This document shows positions 11,291-22,566 of a stretch of 64,000 nucleotides of DNA, one piece after another (position 1 is the first letter of the stretch; every line of letters begins with the position of its first letter). The notes under the pieces are model-generated. The model had not been told where the DNA came from. It was given only the letters and a program-made list of their open reading frames with translations, and did not search any database. Position numbers and translations under genes: made by a program. This DNA comes from Adineta steineri (Eukaryota > Rotifera > Eurotatoria > Adinetida > Adinetidae), in NCBI GenBank assembly GCA_905250115.1, contig CAJNOI010000053.1, positions 511,070-575,069 on the forward strand. The letters are read 5' to 3'.

Positions 11291-12255
11291 ATTTCTACGA
11301 GGACAAAAGCGTACTTCTGTAGTTTTCCGTATTTTTCGATACTTCTTGGTATTTCTGGACTTTAGAAATACTGAAGTACCGTTTGCTTCCTTTGACTTTG
11401 TTCTAATGTTTCAAATATGATAAAAAAAGCATTGTATTTTCTTTTTTACTCTCAATATATCTGTACCTGGAAGTACGATAAATTCTCGGATGTTTTTTAA
11501 AAAAATGTGCCGTCAAAAGCTCTACAGAAGCTCTATAAATAAGTCTTTAATAGAAAACAAAAACATCTTCCAACTGTCTTTTCGTATTATATTCAATACG
11601 ATGGGACACAGCACTGTCATGTAGGTTTTCCATTTTAAATCTGGAAAAATACCAGTGACAGAAGTCAATCGAAAGGTGGAGAGCCGATAAACGGTGGAAT
11701 CGATCTATTCGAGAAATTCAATTTCTTTCACTTACAATTCTTATATACGATGTTTGAAATCATCTAGTGGAAGAATTAGCCTCATTGCAGTTGTCTGGAC
11801 TGTACTCAGGTCGTCTGAATAAGTCGATGTTCCTCATATATATATCATGCCCAACTAAGGAAGGCAATCAATTGTCTTCATCGATCAACTCTCTAATTAA
11901 CCGGATCAATTTTCGTATGGTGTGAAGGTATTTTGAAGAGCTACAAAATAATATAAAAACATTTACGAAAAATACTGATCGATATCACTTCAGATAGAGC
12001 ACATGGCTCTCATAAGTCCTTATAATGAAAACTGTCTGCTAAAATGATATATCACGGGTTACTAATCTGCTCATCAATCAACCTAGATTTCATATAAATC
12101 GATAGAACTTTTCAAGTACTACAAAATGGTATAAAAATACTGATTACTTGGAAAAGTCCTACGAATAGTGGGCCCGTGACATGGTTTTGATGGTTTTTTA
12201 CCGATTCTTCGTCATTTTTGTTCAGAAACAGTAGAATTCAGAAAAAAACTAAGTA
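11291..12255. other. 1 kb without a supportable gene
   Basis: AT-rich sequence following the 30-bp array. No open frame above 60 codons, RNA or clear repeat was recognised. Confidence 0.35.
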
Positions 12256-13222
12256 TGATATTCTTAATAAGCATTCTAAACTGAGTAGACCGATGTATGT
12301 TTCACATATTTTCTTCGACTTTTTTTTTCGTTGAAAAATTCACCGACTAGCACCTTCAAGGATTAGTCGAAAATGATTTTACTAAAATGAGATTGCACCT
12401 ATCGGAATCAAGTTACAAGACTGTAAAATAACGTCAAAACTCAGAATAGTAAATACTTGAAAAAATAAAAGCCCACTTTAACGAAACTATTTTTTGACCA
12501 TGGCATCTCAGTGAAAAATGTTGATGAAAAATAGCGGGGATGGACGTGTTCGTGAAAACTTAGAAACTAGTCTGTTGCTTAGAGAACACGTTCTACAGTT
12601 TAATGAAAGTGTTCAACAACGGAAAAATATGTTCTGTGTTTCAAAGGAATCCATTCTTTGCTGGTTCACACTATTATGGAATGTTTCCTCATGATTTAAA
12701 AACCGTTCTTCATCCAATCAGAAACTGTTCTAAAGCGTTCCATAAAGTAATAGAATGGGTCTTTGTCTGTTCTCTGAATTACCGATCGCTTTCATCTGAA
12801 TTCAACGTGAGTTTTGATCCAAAATTGGCAATTTGGGTGACCGGCATGGTGAAAGTAACATCAAAAATAGCGAAACTGTCGATAAGTTGTACGATACAGC
12901 TGGCAATCTTGATTTAAGTAATTTGTTTTTTGATCACAGTTCAAGTTATAGAAAATTCTCTTCGAGGATTTTTGTAGGAAGTGCAGATTCAGGTGGTAAT
13001 GACCAGAAACGCGTTCTAGTTTTTTTGAAACGTTTTCCTTTCTTAAAAAGCGTAGTTTTTTTTTGGACACGCGTTCTGTACCGTTCTATTTGATCGATAT
13101 TTTTTAATGGGGACTAGGGGTTACCGGGGGTAAATTTTTTGACGAAAGAAAAAGTCGAAGAAAATATTTGAAACTCACACAGGTCTACTCAGTTCTGCAC
13201 ACTCATTAAGACTATTATATAT
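12256..13222. mobile_element. Inverted-repeat element, about 0.97 kb
   Basis: Two arms of roughly 90 bp face each other. The left (12256-12343) contains CTGAGTAGACCGATGTATGT and ATTTTCTTCGACTTTTTT; the right (13131-13222) contains the reverse complement with about 80% identity by eye. The open frames between them (12603-12917, 12833-13093) overlap each other and show no domain. Terminal duplications are not clear, so the exact ends are approximate. Confidence 0.5.
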
Positions 13223-13247
13223 ACTATGCTTTAAATTCATTTTTCAG

Positions 13248-13411
13248 TTGATATTCGTGTAATAGATGTATATTGCACCGTGAGAATTGGTAAAGATATT
13301 TCACATTATAAGATCAAACGAACCCGAAGAAGTGAATGGGACGAAAAGTGTGGCATCCCAAACTACATATACGAGATGATCTTCGAGAATTTGCCGAATG
13401 AATCTCAATAG
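13248..13411 (+). pseudogene. Isolated C2-like domain exon
   Basis: After a good acceptor (TTCATTTTTCAG, ending 13247) an open stretch runs to TAG at 13409-13411. Its translation contains VRIGKDISHYKIKRTRR then SEWDEKCGI, which follows the C2 pattern of a beta-strand with V-x-I/L-G, a K-T-K strand and a P/E-W-N/D-E motif. C2 domains bind calcium and phospholipid. The calcium-binding aspartates of the first loop are not visible, and no upstream exon was found because the sequence before it belongs to an inverted-repeat element. Most likely a stranded 3' exon of a broken gene. Confidence 0.35.
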
Positions 13412-13562
13412 AAAGATTTCGCATGTCTGTTAGGGTGCTACTGTTTCACTTGTTATGATATCACTATAGTAAATGTCCAAATTCGTCGTGAAAGACGATT
13501 CGTTTCATTTTCTCTTCATTATTCAATAAGCAGAGATACACATATTCATACAAATCAATGTT

Positions 13563-14131
13563 TCAAAGAGCATCCTTTCCGCATGATTTAACCCATGCTT
13601 CCTTTGCGTAACGCTTCATGTCACTTCCTCAATCGTTAAACCGCTCGTGCAAGTCATTAGCATAGATAAATCGTATGATATAAGCTATTGATCCAGCAAA
13701 CGTTTCCCATGTACGATACTCACATGTACCGTCTTCCTTGCCTATTATTTCCTGCACTCGTCAGATCGTAACAACCAAGAAAGGCCACCGTTGAACTTTC
13801 AGCATATCCTGCATGCTTCTGAATCAAGCATAGTAACTTGTATGAGAGTTGATCTCTCTGAGCCATCTGGCTTCATATACGCTTTGAAGCGCATGTCAGT
13901 GCCTACTCTCAGGTTCTCTCCGTTATCACTATGGTCTGATGGCTGTTTGAGAATCTCCACAGATGGTATGAAAATATTCCATTTGTGATAGTTTGCGGTA
14001 TCGACGATAGTGGCGAAGACGCGTGATGCAGGCGCCAAGATCACAATCGCAGATGAGATTGTAAATACTCTGCCGTTGCGTATTATTGGTGTTGGCAGGA
14101 TCTCTTCCTGTGGTTCTATATTTATGGACAT
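13563..14131 (-). pseudogene. SRPBCC/START-like (polyketide cyclase-type) pseudogene
   Basis: The N-terminal 110 codons (14131 down to 13799) are open and carry the SRPBCC hallmarks: strand-forming IVILAPASRVFATIVD, then YHKWNIFIPSVE and a basic/polar block, then GTDMRFKAYMKPDG. This fold binds lipids and other hydrophobic ligands, and many members are bacterial. The C-terminal half is still recognisable downstream (a block with EYRTWETFAG and a final helix near 13600). It is cut off by an in-frame TGA after the open part, a frameshift near a TAATAG, and a second TGA near 13620. Both TGA codons fall where tryptophan would be expected. No splice sites rescue the frame. Single-exon structure and family suggest a horizontally acquired gene that has decayed. 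Confidence 0.65.
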
Positions 14132-14149
14132 GGCGTAGTAACGTAGCTG

Positions 14150-14800
14150 TAGAAATAGACAAGAACAAGCTCCAGTTTAAGAAAGTATCGAATTCAAGGA
14201 TCCTCTTCTTCTACTATCATACTTTAAAAATTAAACTCGAAGTTCAATTATTACATCATTGTATGATCAGATTCATATTTTATTTTTATAGATAATTCTA
14301 AGTATAAGAACTGCGTAGAAGACATGTAAACAAAGGTTTTAATAATATCACAAAAAATCAGGTACAGAATCTCCGCCGATAAACTGAAAAATTGTTTTAA
14401 GAAAAAGAAAATATACCGCAAGGTGCAACGTGCAAAAGTCTATAGTTTACATAGAATAGTTTATTGAAACAAGAAAAAAGGAATTTATCGCTCGTGTAGT
14501 AAAACGATCCTTCGCAGCGACAAACATTGGGCACACAGAATTTTGCTGTTTTTTGAAAACAATAGTACACAATTAAAGTAAGCTTTGCTTTGGGGATTGT
14601 CGAGCTTTTCACGGTGCATATTGTGATTTTTTTTAAAAGAAGCACATTAAGCGATAAAGAGATGAGATAAGAAAAAATGATCTTTTCACACTGTCGAAAA
14701 TTGTTTGCACAGAATTCTGCTGTTTTTTTAAAAAATAAAAAGTACACAGTTACAGATGCAGCTACATTTGTTTTTCCAAGTGTCATTGTTTTATGTGTCT
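14150..14800. other. Non-coding gap
   Basis: AT-rich. The 129-codon minus-strand frame at 14397-14786 is rich in Phe, Lys and Cys but has no family resemblance and overlaps two imperfect copies of a TTTGCTGTTTTTT-type sequence. Nothing supportable. Confidence 0.35.
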
Positions 14801-14805
14801 AGATC

Positions 14806-15828
14806 GATCGTGTCGCTAAAGCTACACCTGATCGAGAAGGTGGTTCTGTCGGAACTATTGGTGGGAAAATGGTTTGGATGTATTCGGATACTCGCTATGC
14901 TAAAAATCGAATAGTTTTTCAAGGGTTTTGTAGGAATACTGGTGCCATTGGTAGAGCTAATGATCCTCTACAAGTGGTTGGACCTGCTAAATAAGTCTTT
15001 CCTTTCACCTCAACGGAACAAGCTTATAATAAAAAATACGATAACAAACCAAGGTGATCTTTTAAATAATAATATCAACAACGATTATTTTTAATTTAAA
15101 TCTATTGTTTTTAGAGTTGTTTGTTGGCCAAAGTCCGGTTCAGTTGAGATAACTCCTGGAAAAGGTTTAATGTGGATTCCGAAGAGTTATTATGGTGGAA
15201 ATACTTCAGCTGAAAACCTGCTCCAGGTATGGTTATTGGTGAAGTGACTATTGGAATTAATGATACTATTAAAGTGATTCGATTAAGTGATAGTGAATTT
15301 TTTTAATAAATTCCAACCATGTTTTGGTAATATGGCTTCGAACAAAGATGATCAATACGTTTATCTTTATGCACGTGGTCAACCTATAATACTTTCATCA
15401 CCCGAGCTCTTATAAATGGCGCTAACGATGTTTGTAACTTCCAGTATTTTACTAATAATACTCAAAGTTGGTCTTCATCAGCTCCTTCATCATCTGATAA
15501 GAGTAAAGCGATTATTTCTAGTGGATGAAGGACTTGGATTGTAGTGTCTATTACATAATCCTTATATTAATCAATGGGTTATGATTTATACTAATCGAGC
15601 CGGTTTGGATATCGATATTTGTTATGCGTCTTTATCTGAAGGAAATTGAAATAATGAACGACTTGTTTACAAACCTCCTAGTCCTACAAATCTTAATATT
15701 GGCAATATTTACCGTACAACTGCTACTTTGGCTTATGATCCAAGTGGTCAAACTGGTATCGTTACTTTTACTTGATGTAATACAAAAGAATATTCTATTT
15801 AGACTCTTAAATTAACTCTTAAGAAATA
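14806..15828 (+). pseudogene. Decayed secreted beta-propeller-type protein (bacterial/fungal flavour)
   Basis: Conserved-looking blocks follow one another but in changing frames. The first has DREGGSVGTIGGKMVWMYSD then NTGAIGRANDPLQV. After a likely intron (acceptor TTTTTAG near 15111) comes a block with [20 protein letters not shown], then YVYLYARG near 15360, then a Trp- and Asn-rich stretch with NPYINQWVMIYTNRAG. The order of a D-x-D-G-G opening, a V-W-x-x-x-D-T strand and repeated surface strands fits five-bladed beta-propeller proteins of the glycosidase/sialidase-like or DUF4185 kind. At least three frame changes and several stops break it. It cannot yield the ancestral protein. Confidence 0.5.
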
Positions 15829-16113
15829 AATTCCAATTATAAAAAAAAGAAAAATCTATTTTTAATTTTTTTAAACATGAAATAATCTAATGATGTTCTC
15901 TCGATATTCTATTTCATGATTTGAATATCAAGAAAATATGTTTTCAACATTTAATTAATATTCAAAGATATGAAGATTGAATCATTTAATATTCGTATCA
16001 GATAATAATTGCTAACGATCTCAATCAAATATCTTCATTGTTTGATATGATAGGAATAGAAAAATTGTTTTAAAGAAGAAAAAAATGTCTGGTTAGATAG
16101 CGTCGTTGATAGA

Positions 16114-16194
16114 GTTTCGAGGTGGGATTTGAACCCACGCGCCTTTCGGCTAAAGTTCTTAGGACTTTCGACTTAACCACTTGTCTACACGATG
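16114..16194 (-). tRNA. tRNA-Leu-like sequence, probably a pseudogene
   Basis: On the minus strand the T-arm GTGGGTTCAAATCCCAC is perfect and is preceded by a short variable arm. The D-arm region GACAAGTGGTTAAGTC and an anticodon stem AAAGT...ACTTT around a 7-nt loop CCTAAGA are in the right order. The loop would place UAA at the anticodon (leucine), but position 33 is C instead of the near-invariant U. The 5' acceptor strand (ATCGTGT) does not pair with the 3' strand (CTCGAAA). The 3' half looks sound and the 5' end degraded, so it is likely a tRNA pseudogene or tRNA-derived fragment. Confidence 0.6.
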
Positions 16195-16199
16195 TAATC

Positions 16200-17630
16200 A
16201 ACATACAAAGCTAACCATCCAACTCGCATAGGTATTGCATATAAAAATGGTGTTTCTTTGAGGTTGTGCAATTACAATGAAAATGACTGGTGAGAGCGAG
16301 ATTCAAACTTTCATTTTTCTCGTTCTTCTCAATGGTTCTGAACGGTTTGTTGGTATACATCGTAGAGATTGTCATTATATCCAACTGACACATGGTCAAG
16401 AGTATATTCTTCAATCCACAATTAAAAAAATTGCCTTAATCATGTGCTAATGGATTATTTTTCGATTAGCAATCAAATTGTTAATGTTTTATCTTTAACG
16501 GGCATCTAAGTTCACTGATCGTAGTTTTCGACTCATTCTTTGATCGCTTAGAATGTTTTTTCCTCTAAATGAATATTAATTGACAGAATCCAAGATTATG
16601 TTGGAGATATCTAACCATAGATAAAATATATTCTACGTTTCTGTTGAAATTTATTATTTATTTCCTTTAAAATTTGTATTTAATAAAGTTGATCTCTATA
16701 AATGTCTAGAAAAAAAAATGTTTTTTCTTCAAGAGTCGCTCAACTGATCATTGTAGTAACAATTTATTTTCCTTCTTCTTTCTCATCGATATCGATGAAG
16801 TGTATCATTGGATGAATATTGATACTTAGATTTTCGTATTTGATCTCAGGTGTGATTATTTCTCCATTTTGTAATAACAAACGAAGAGTTTTGACGGATA
16901 ATTTCAGTCAATCGTATTTAGAAAATCAAATAATATGATAGCGAGAAAAATCAATCTTCTTCTCTTCAGACAAAAAGTCAACTTGTAAATATCAGAACTT
17001 GTTTTAATAAGAAATCATTGACGCATTTTCTTTATAGAATTATTTTTATCTTACTTGAAAAAAGAATTAATTCTATAGTTATACTTAATAACGGCTGAAA
17101 TATCAAGTTTCATAGTATTAATTCTTATCCAATTGATAAAATATCATGTTTTACAGAAGAGTAATAACTTAATTGAAGAAATAGAAAATTTTTAGACACC
17201 GAAGATATGATCAAAATGGAAAGAGTAGATTCTGTTTGAATATATCATCCTAGTTAAAATCATAGTTCAATTCTTGGAGAGTTTGCGTTTTTTCTTTAAT
17301 ATTTTTAGGTTTTTTAGCGTAGTTTTGGTTTTGATTAGTTCTTACTAGAACAATCTCAATCGCTGAAACTTTTTGTTTATAGATTATAATCTATTGTTCA
17401 ATCAAATGTCACTCAGGAAAACCGATTCAACAAACAGATATAAATAGATAAGCAAGAGACATTATAGATTAGTTATTTGTTAATTATTTTTGTCATTTTC
17501 TATTTGGCATTATCAATTGTTGTTTCGTATTGTTCGCTCTTTTTTTCCTATAATACAAAGAAAGTATATCACTCTGACGTCTCATTATCATCATTAAATA
17601 CTTTTCTACAAACATGTGGTATGTAAGAAC
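16200..17630. other. 1.4 kb without a supportable gene
   Basis: Strongly AT-rich. No frame with a recognisable domain, and no further RNA gene. Confidence 0.4.
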
Positions 17631-17632
17631 CG

Positions 17633-17948
17633 GTGACATCACCAGCATCAGCCAAACTTACAGATGATATTACTGTAAAAGAACAAATTTCTATTCATAT
17701 GGCTAATGCTAAAAATGTACCACATCTCACAAAATTTTGGACAAGATATGGCGCACAGCTACCTGATTTAGTTTCAATTCTTAAATATTACTCATGTATG
17801 CAATGTAATTCTGTACCTTGTGAATCGTCATTTTGAGTATCTGGTTATATCAACCGAAAACAGTGCTGTTCTTTATCTTCGTCGGCGATTCGATATTCTA
17901 TGTGCCTCAACAATCAATATGAAAATAGCCATAGCTATGAGGTCTGAT
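17633..17948 (+). pseudogene. hAT transposase C-terminal fragment
   Basis: The translation has FWTRYGAQLPDLVSILKYYS followed by a S-V-P-x-E-S-S-F block, then V-S-G-Y-I-N-R-K and a short polar tail. This is the hAT dimerisation region: W-x-x-x...P-x-L-x-x-x-A, S-S-x-P-x-E-R-x-F-S, G-x-x-x-x-x-x-R. An in-frame TGA falls inside the S-x-V-S-G block, and the arginine of P-x-E-R is lost. No termini or catalytic domain were found nearby. It derives from a different hAT family than the element at 8737. Confidence 0.7.
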
Positions 17949-18820
17949 GAAGCTGACAAAAAATAAACATAATTTTTTTGCCATTTATTCAAAAGTTCTT
18001 TTCCTGTTTGAAATGTGTTGTTTCTTATAAACTCTTATGAAAATAAAAAGCTGATTTTGGAATAGTAGTAAAAATATATTCTAAAAAAATAAACCTTAGT
18101 TATCTCGTTTCGAAATAATTGGAGACTATTATATACGAGATCTAGAAAGATAGGACTAAGTTTCAAACTACCATGACTGCTCAGATCGGCAAAAGGATGC
18201 TTCTTGTATATCTCCTTAATTTTGATGTATTGATTAAAATTCTATTTTTTCTCAGACTAAAATCATTAGTTTTCTTCCTACGAACATGTATAAAGTGTGA
18301 AATCGTTTCAATTTTTTGCATAAAATACTTTGCAAAAGAGAGGAAAGAAGTAGTATTAGAGAAAAGCAATAAATTCGAAATACCTAATAGATGTGAATTC
18401 CTTTTTGATTTCTTCAACTTTTATTTTACTTTCTCTTCAACTTATTCCGTTTTTTGATACTTTCTTGCTTTTATTTTTTAGACCTCCTCTCACCTTCTTC
18501 GACTTTCTTTCACTTTCTTTTGTATTTATGTAACTTTTCTCTTTATGAAGCACCATAGGACATATACTTCTCTATTTTACAATACGATAAGGAAAGCAAA
18601 ACTTTTCTTCCTTTTTGAAAGTAAAAAGAAAGTGAAAGTGTCACTTTTGATTGTAGTGCTTGGAAGAATTCAACTTCACTTGGAAAATAGTTGTATTCTT
18701 ACACATCAACTTGCAATTTTCCAACTGAACACAATTATTGTTTATTCTTTTACTTCAACGTCATGCGCATTGATTACGCGCTCACTTCCGAGAAGAGAAC
18801 GGAAGTAATCTCTCATAATG
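17949..18820. other. Non-coding stretch upstream of the 18.9-kb gene
   Basis: AT-rich with CTTTC/GAAAG-rich tracts (18400-18540, 18600-18650). Overlapping frames on both strands are unconvincing. Any enhancer for the downstream gene cannot be identified by eye. Confidence 0.35.
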
Positions 18821-18828
18821 GAGACGAG

Positions 18829-18836
18829 TATAAAAG
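18829..18836 (+). promoter_or_regulatory. TATA box (TATAAAAG) for the Cys-rich secreted protein
   Basis: A canonical TATAAAAG lies 100 nt before the ATG at 18929, so transcription should start near 18860. It is the cleanest core promoter in the window. Confidence 0.75.
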
Positions 18837-18928
18837 GGTACAGAAAAACGCAGTTAACAGTCATTCGCACTTATTAAATTCATTGTGTATTCACAAAAAC
18901 CCAGCAATTCGACAACATTATACTATCA

Positions 18929-19219
18929 ATGGTTGCCACTACCAATAAACTCCTCTATCTTATTGTGTTGCTTCTTCTCGTGGTTAATGTCGGTGCTTCG
19001 GCAAGTAGCAAAGGAGGTACATTCGTCGGCACATGCAAAGGATGCTCCTGTTACTGCCAAACAACCAACACAAACAGCAATGGTACTGCATATACCACGA
19101 CGTCGCAGAACACATGTATCGGTGGCAGCTGCTCCTCTAGCGCCGATTGCACGTCAAACTGCCACGGGATGCTAACGTGCAGTAGCCCAGGGAATGTACA
19201 ATCGTATTGTAACAATTAA
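18929..19219 (+). CDS. Small secreted cysteine-rich protein, 96 aa
   Basis: An N-terminal signal peptide (about residues 5-25, with LLYLIVLLLLVVNVGASA ending in a typical small-residue cleavage site) leads a mature part of about 70 residues. That part is rich in Ser, Thr, Asn and Gly and holds ten cysteines, an even number consistent with five disulfides. No transmembrane segment follows, so it should be secreted. It is a single exon with a strong TATA box 100 nt upstream. No family is recognised; secreted Cys-rich proteins of this size are often host-defence or extracellular-matrix molecules, but function is unknown. A second frame (18885-19175) overlaps it without a signal peptide and is a shadow. 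Confidence 0.75.
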   Translation: MVATTNKLLYLIVLLLLVVNVGASASSKGGTFVGTCKGCSCYCQTTNTNSNGTAYTTTSQNTCIGGSCSSSADCTSNCHGMLTCSSPGNVQSYCNN

Positions 19220-19490
19220 CTTGCGTCCCCTCTTTCTTTAAATGATACAAAACACAGTATGGTGTATCTGAACGTATTCCTGTCTACACATTTTTATGCA
19301 CTTCTCCTAAATAAAACTGCATTCCATTCCGTAAAATACGCTACCAATTGCTATCACACATTTCCACTTGAATACATATCGAGATTCAGTTCATTCGATG
19401 GAACTCTAAACGTTGTATTTGCTTCAATAGTTCAAATCGATCCAAAACCATACTATTCTACTGAATTTTCGACAAGGTCTCAATTTAGGA

Positions 19491-20061
19491 TAAAAAGGTT
19501 GTTAGCGCAATCTCTGTGAGATTAAAATGTGAAAAATGATGGAGCTGCTGAAGCTGTAAAAGTGAGAATTCAGGTATCTATCGCTGTCTATGATGATTTT
19601 TGCTAGCACCTGTGACGTTTCTATGGCTACGTCTGTCACGGTCTGTGGGGAAGGGGAGGGTGGCTCCAAATTTCTACCTCCATACACTTTAGCACTCCTT
19701 TTGTGAAACACGATCTAACAGAAGTGTTGAAATATATAGGGGTAGAGTAGATATTTACACCCAACCACCCTCCCTTGTCCCTCCCACAGACCGTGAAAGA
19801 CATCATCGTGGAAATGTCACAGACCGTGGCAGATACCTTAGCAAAGTCGTCCCCCTCAAATCACAGACTGTGACAGACATCCTGGAAACAACTGATCAAA
19901 GATCACTACGAAGAATAACGCCTTTCATTACAGACATACATTAGCAGTAAGTAGGAACTTGTGAACCGGATCATATGTCACAGAATCCGTTATTTACAAT
20001 ATACACTGGTTCATCGTGTTTTATGTTTTCAGTCCGCTGGGATTGAGCTAACAGCTTTTAG
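19491..20061. mobile_element. Palindromic MITE, about 570 bp
   Basis: The left end AAAAAGGTTGTTAGCGCAATC pairs with the right end, whose reverse complement reads AAAAGCTGTTAGCTCAATC. The interior is itself palindromic: TGTCACGGTCTGTGGGG on the left faces CCCACAGACCGTGAAAGACA on the right, and CACTCCTTTTGTGAAAC lies near the centre. Fragments of the same family occur at 2358 and 3134. No coding capacity. Confidence 0.65.
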
Positions 20062-20311
20062 ATTGTGTTTCATAAAAGGAGATCAGACTGCATCGTGGAT
20101 GGCAATGAGTAAAATAAGGGTACGTAAATACCGTTAGCCTGTGCGATATGTTTTAAATATTATATGGCAGTTGATGTCAGCAGATGCAGTTTTTCAAGCT
20201 CCAATGGATGAACGAAACCCATATCATTTTCCGGATGAAATGTGTGATGCAGTATTTTATTAATATCCGTGTTTTTCCACTAGTAAGCTCCATTTTTAGA
20301 TATTAATACTG

Positions 20312-20947
20312 ATGTCAAAGAAAACGAGTCGACTTCTAACCAGCCTTCTTCTCTTGATTGTCGTGTTAGCAATACATCATCGAACGACAAATGAAATCAG
20401 TTCCGCATTGACGCCGTTGTCAGTACTAGATGGTCTCAAGCCGCCAGTGCACCTCAACGCCTGTACTGTAATTCTGGGCGCACGGCGTATGGGTGGCAAT
20501 GAGTGTATGGCAGATCGAATATTCTACCTATTCGGTTTTTATCATTTATACATTAACTTTTTCAAGAATCGAACCGACTTCGGTCTAGTCGAAGGTGGAC
20601 ACATTGGGACGAAATTCGCTAGTGGTGGAATTTCTTGGGCTTCGGTCAAAGAACTCAATTGGGAACATGAGGGACGTCAATGGCTTTTATGTAATACGAC
20701 CGGCGATTGTCCACGTCTTATCAATTGTTTGCGGAACAACACCAAGACTTATAATCGTTCTAGGCCTCCATATCACTTCCTTTATGGGCCGAACAGTAAT
20801 TCGTTCGTGTGGTGGATCTTGTACGTCTGTGACATTGATATCAGACCTGTCGTGTCCTACTATTCCTACATCGGCATCCACTATTTCTCGCGATACACGC
20901 CACCAAAAAAAAACACTTCCAGTTTTTTTTTGTTGAAGTCCGATTAA
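20312..20947 (+). CDS. Secreted protein with a Gly-Pro-Asn-Ser-Asn motif, 211 aa
   Basis: A hydrophobic signal peptide covers about residues 8-24 (LLTSLLLLIVVLAIHH). The mature part has the blocks HIGTKFASGG, WEHEGRQWLL, four cysteines between residues 125 and 170, and YHFLYGPNSNSFVWWIL. The last resembles the G-P-N-S-N-T-F-V motif of bacterial DUF3750/DUF4105-like proteins, suggesting that fold, but this is a motif reading only. There are several N-glycosylation sequons. The C-terminal 30 residues are low-complexity and may be degenerate. Single exon. A 113-codon frame overlapping it is a shadow. Confidence 0.55.
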   Translation: MSKKTSRLLTSLLLLIVVLAIHHRTTNEISSALTPLSVLDGLKPPVHLNACTVILGARRMGGNECMADRIFYLFGFYHLYINFFKNRTDFGLVEGGHIGTKFASGGISWASVKELNWEHEGRQWLLCNTTGDCPRLINCLRNNTKTYNRSRPPYHFLYGPNSNSFVWWILYVCDIDIRPVVSYYSYIGIHYFSRYTPPKKNTSSFFLLKSD

Positions 20948-22566
20948 AGTATTGTACTGCTATGTATGATTTTTTAAAGAGTTACTCATAATAAACTCCT
21001 CTGGTAATAGAAGCTCCTCCCATATTAAAAAACCCTCTCCCTATTAGAAGCTTCCTATAAAATGGGCGATGTGAAAAATTTATTAGAAGTCCCTCATTTA
21101 AAACAAAATTTTAATTTTTGAAAATTGTTTTCACTATTTTCATAGTAGAGCTGTCAAAATTTCGAGATTTCAAGAAAAAATTTGTTCAATCTTTGTTTAC
21201 CAGCATGAAAATCTCAAAATCCCCTTGATAATTGTCTGAGCAACTCTTATAAACTCTGAAAATCTCTGAAGTCTTTTGAGCAATTTTTGCACCCGAAACC
21301 ATCGCAAAAGTTTGGCACCTAATAGAAGCCGCTCATAAAAAATGTGAACACTTGGACAGTTTTGAGACCCCGTGGGCTTGCATTCGTGAGGGTGGGGTAG
21401 AGATCGTGATTTCTTACTTTTATCAAGTTTTTAGATGGGTGAGGTGTTGATAATGAGTTAATAGAAATATGAAAGTAGGAGAGATATAATTCTTCATGTT
21501 GTGTGTCCACGATCATTGATATAGAATCTTTATCGAATGTCCACAATAATATGCTTTGAATAGCACAAACGACTAGTGTAAAAGTAAATGTGGAAACCTC
21601 GGATTAAAATCCGAGTGTTATGTGTACTTCAAAAAGTAACGAGTCATCATAGTATGTCTAGACATCAAGATTATCCTAGCAAGCTGTTTTTCCTAAGACT
21701 CGATTTTTTTAATATTTAAAAAGTAAAAATAATTGATGATAGATAGATTTTCATCAAACTGTGTAGAAAAAAAATCATCATTGGGCGCACTAAGAAACTG
21801 TCCCCTAGGCCCTGCAGATGTTCTCTTTTTGTCCCGTAAGATACGGCGAGGAGTTAGTTCCGGAGCCTTTATTTATTTGGATAAATGAAAATTTGTTTAT
21901 TTTAATTAATTATTCTGGTAGTTTATGGAACCTTCCTTCATTTTATTAACTCATATTAATTAAGTCATGTTGGTGTATGTAAATATGTATTGTTAATAAG
22001 ATGTTTATTAACTAAGCGTGGATATAGAAGAAGAAGAAGAAGAAGAGAAACAACGGAGAATACAAGAACAACAAGTGAAATGAAAGAAGAACAAGAAGAG
22101 AAAGAGAACGTACTAATACACACACGTATAGACGCATACATATGTATATATAGGATAGAGAGGAAGGAATAAACCAACCTACATGAGAGAAATGGATGAA
22201 TCCATATGTATATACGATATACATATGAAATGTATAGTTGGGAAAGACCAACGAATATGTCCTGGATTGTTGTCAGGGAAGTTGCCAATATGTAGTGTAC
22301 TAGGCATATTGGAACTTATCTACAGTGTATAAATTGTTGAGGATTAATTCGAAAGGGTTAGAGAGCATCATAATGATTGCCAGTAAAATGAATACATAAA
22401 CTCAATTTGTTCATATCTGATTTGTATGCAATATATTTAAGATGATCACCTGCGGTTCCTTTATCGAATCGATCGATCAAATTTTGTATATTAGTATCGG
22501 ATGGAATATAGTGTCCATGTTTTGGATTATTGTCGCATTTGATATATGAATAAATAGGCTGACATT
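20948..22566. other. 1.6 kb without a supportable gene
   Basis: AT-rich. It contains a purine-rich GAAGAAGAAGAAGAG/ACACACG tract at about 22020-22240, one of the dispersed purine-rich repeats described separately. No domain-bearing frame. Confidence 0.4.
22020..22240. repeat. Purine-rich dispersed repeat, copy 1
   Basis: A GA-rich stretch with AGAGAAACAACGG, a TATGTATATATAGG motif and an ACACACGTATAG block. The same style of sequence recurs near 51540-51760, 61000-61270 and 62450-62700. It produces spurious Phe/Leu/Ser/Tyr-rich frames on the minus strand. Confidence 0.45.

Noticed and set aside
12603-13093. Overlapping frames inside the inverted-repeat element
   Set aside because: No transposase motifs, and frames exist on both strands, as expected by chance.
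14397-14786. 129-codon minus-strand frame
   Set aside because: Biased composition, no domain, and internal degenerate duplications.
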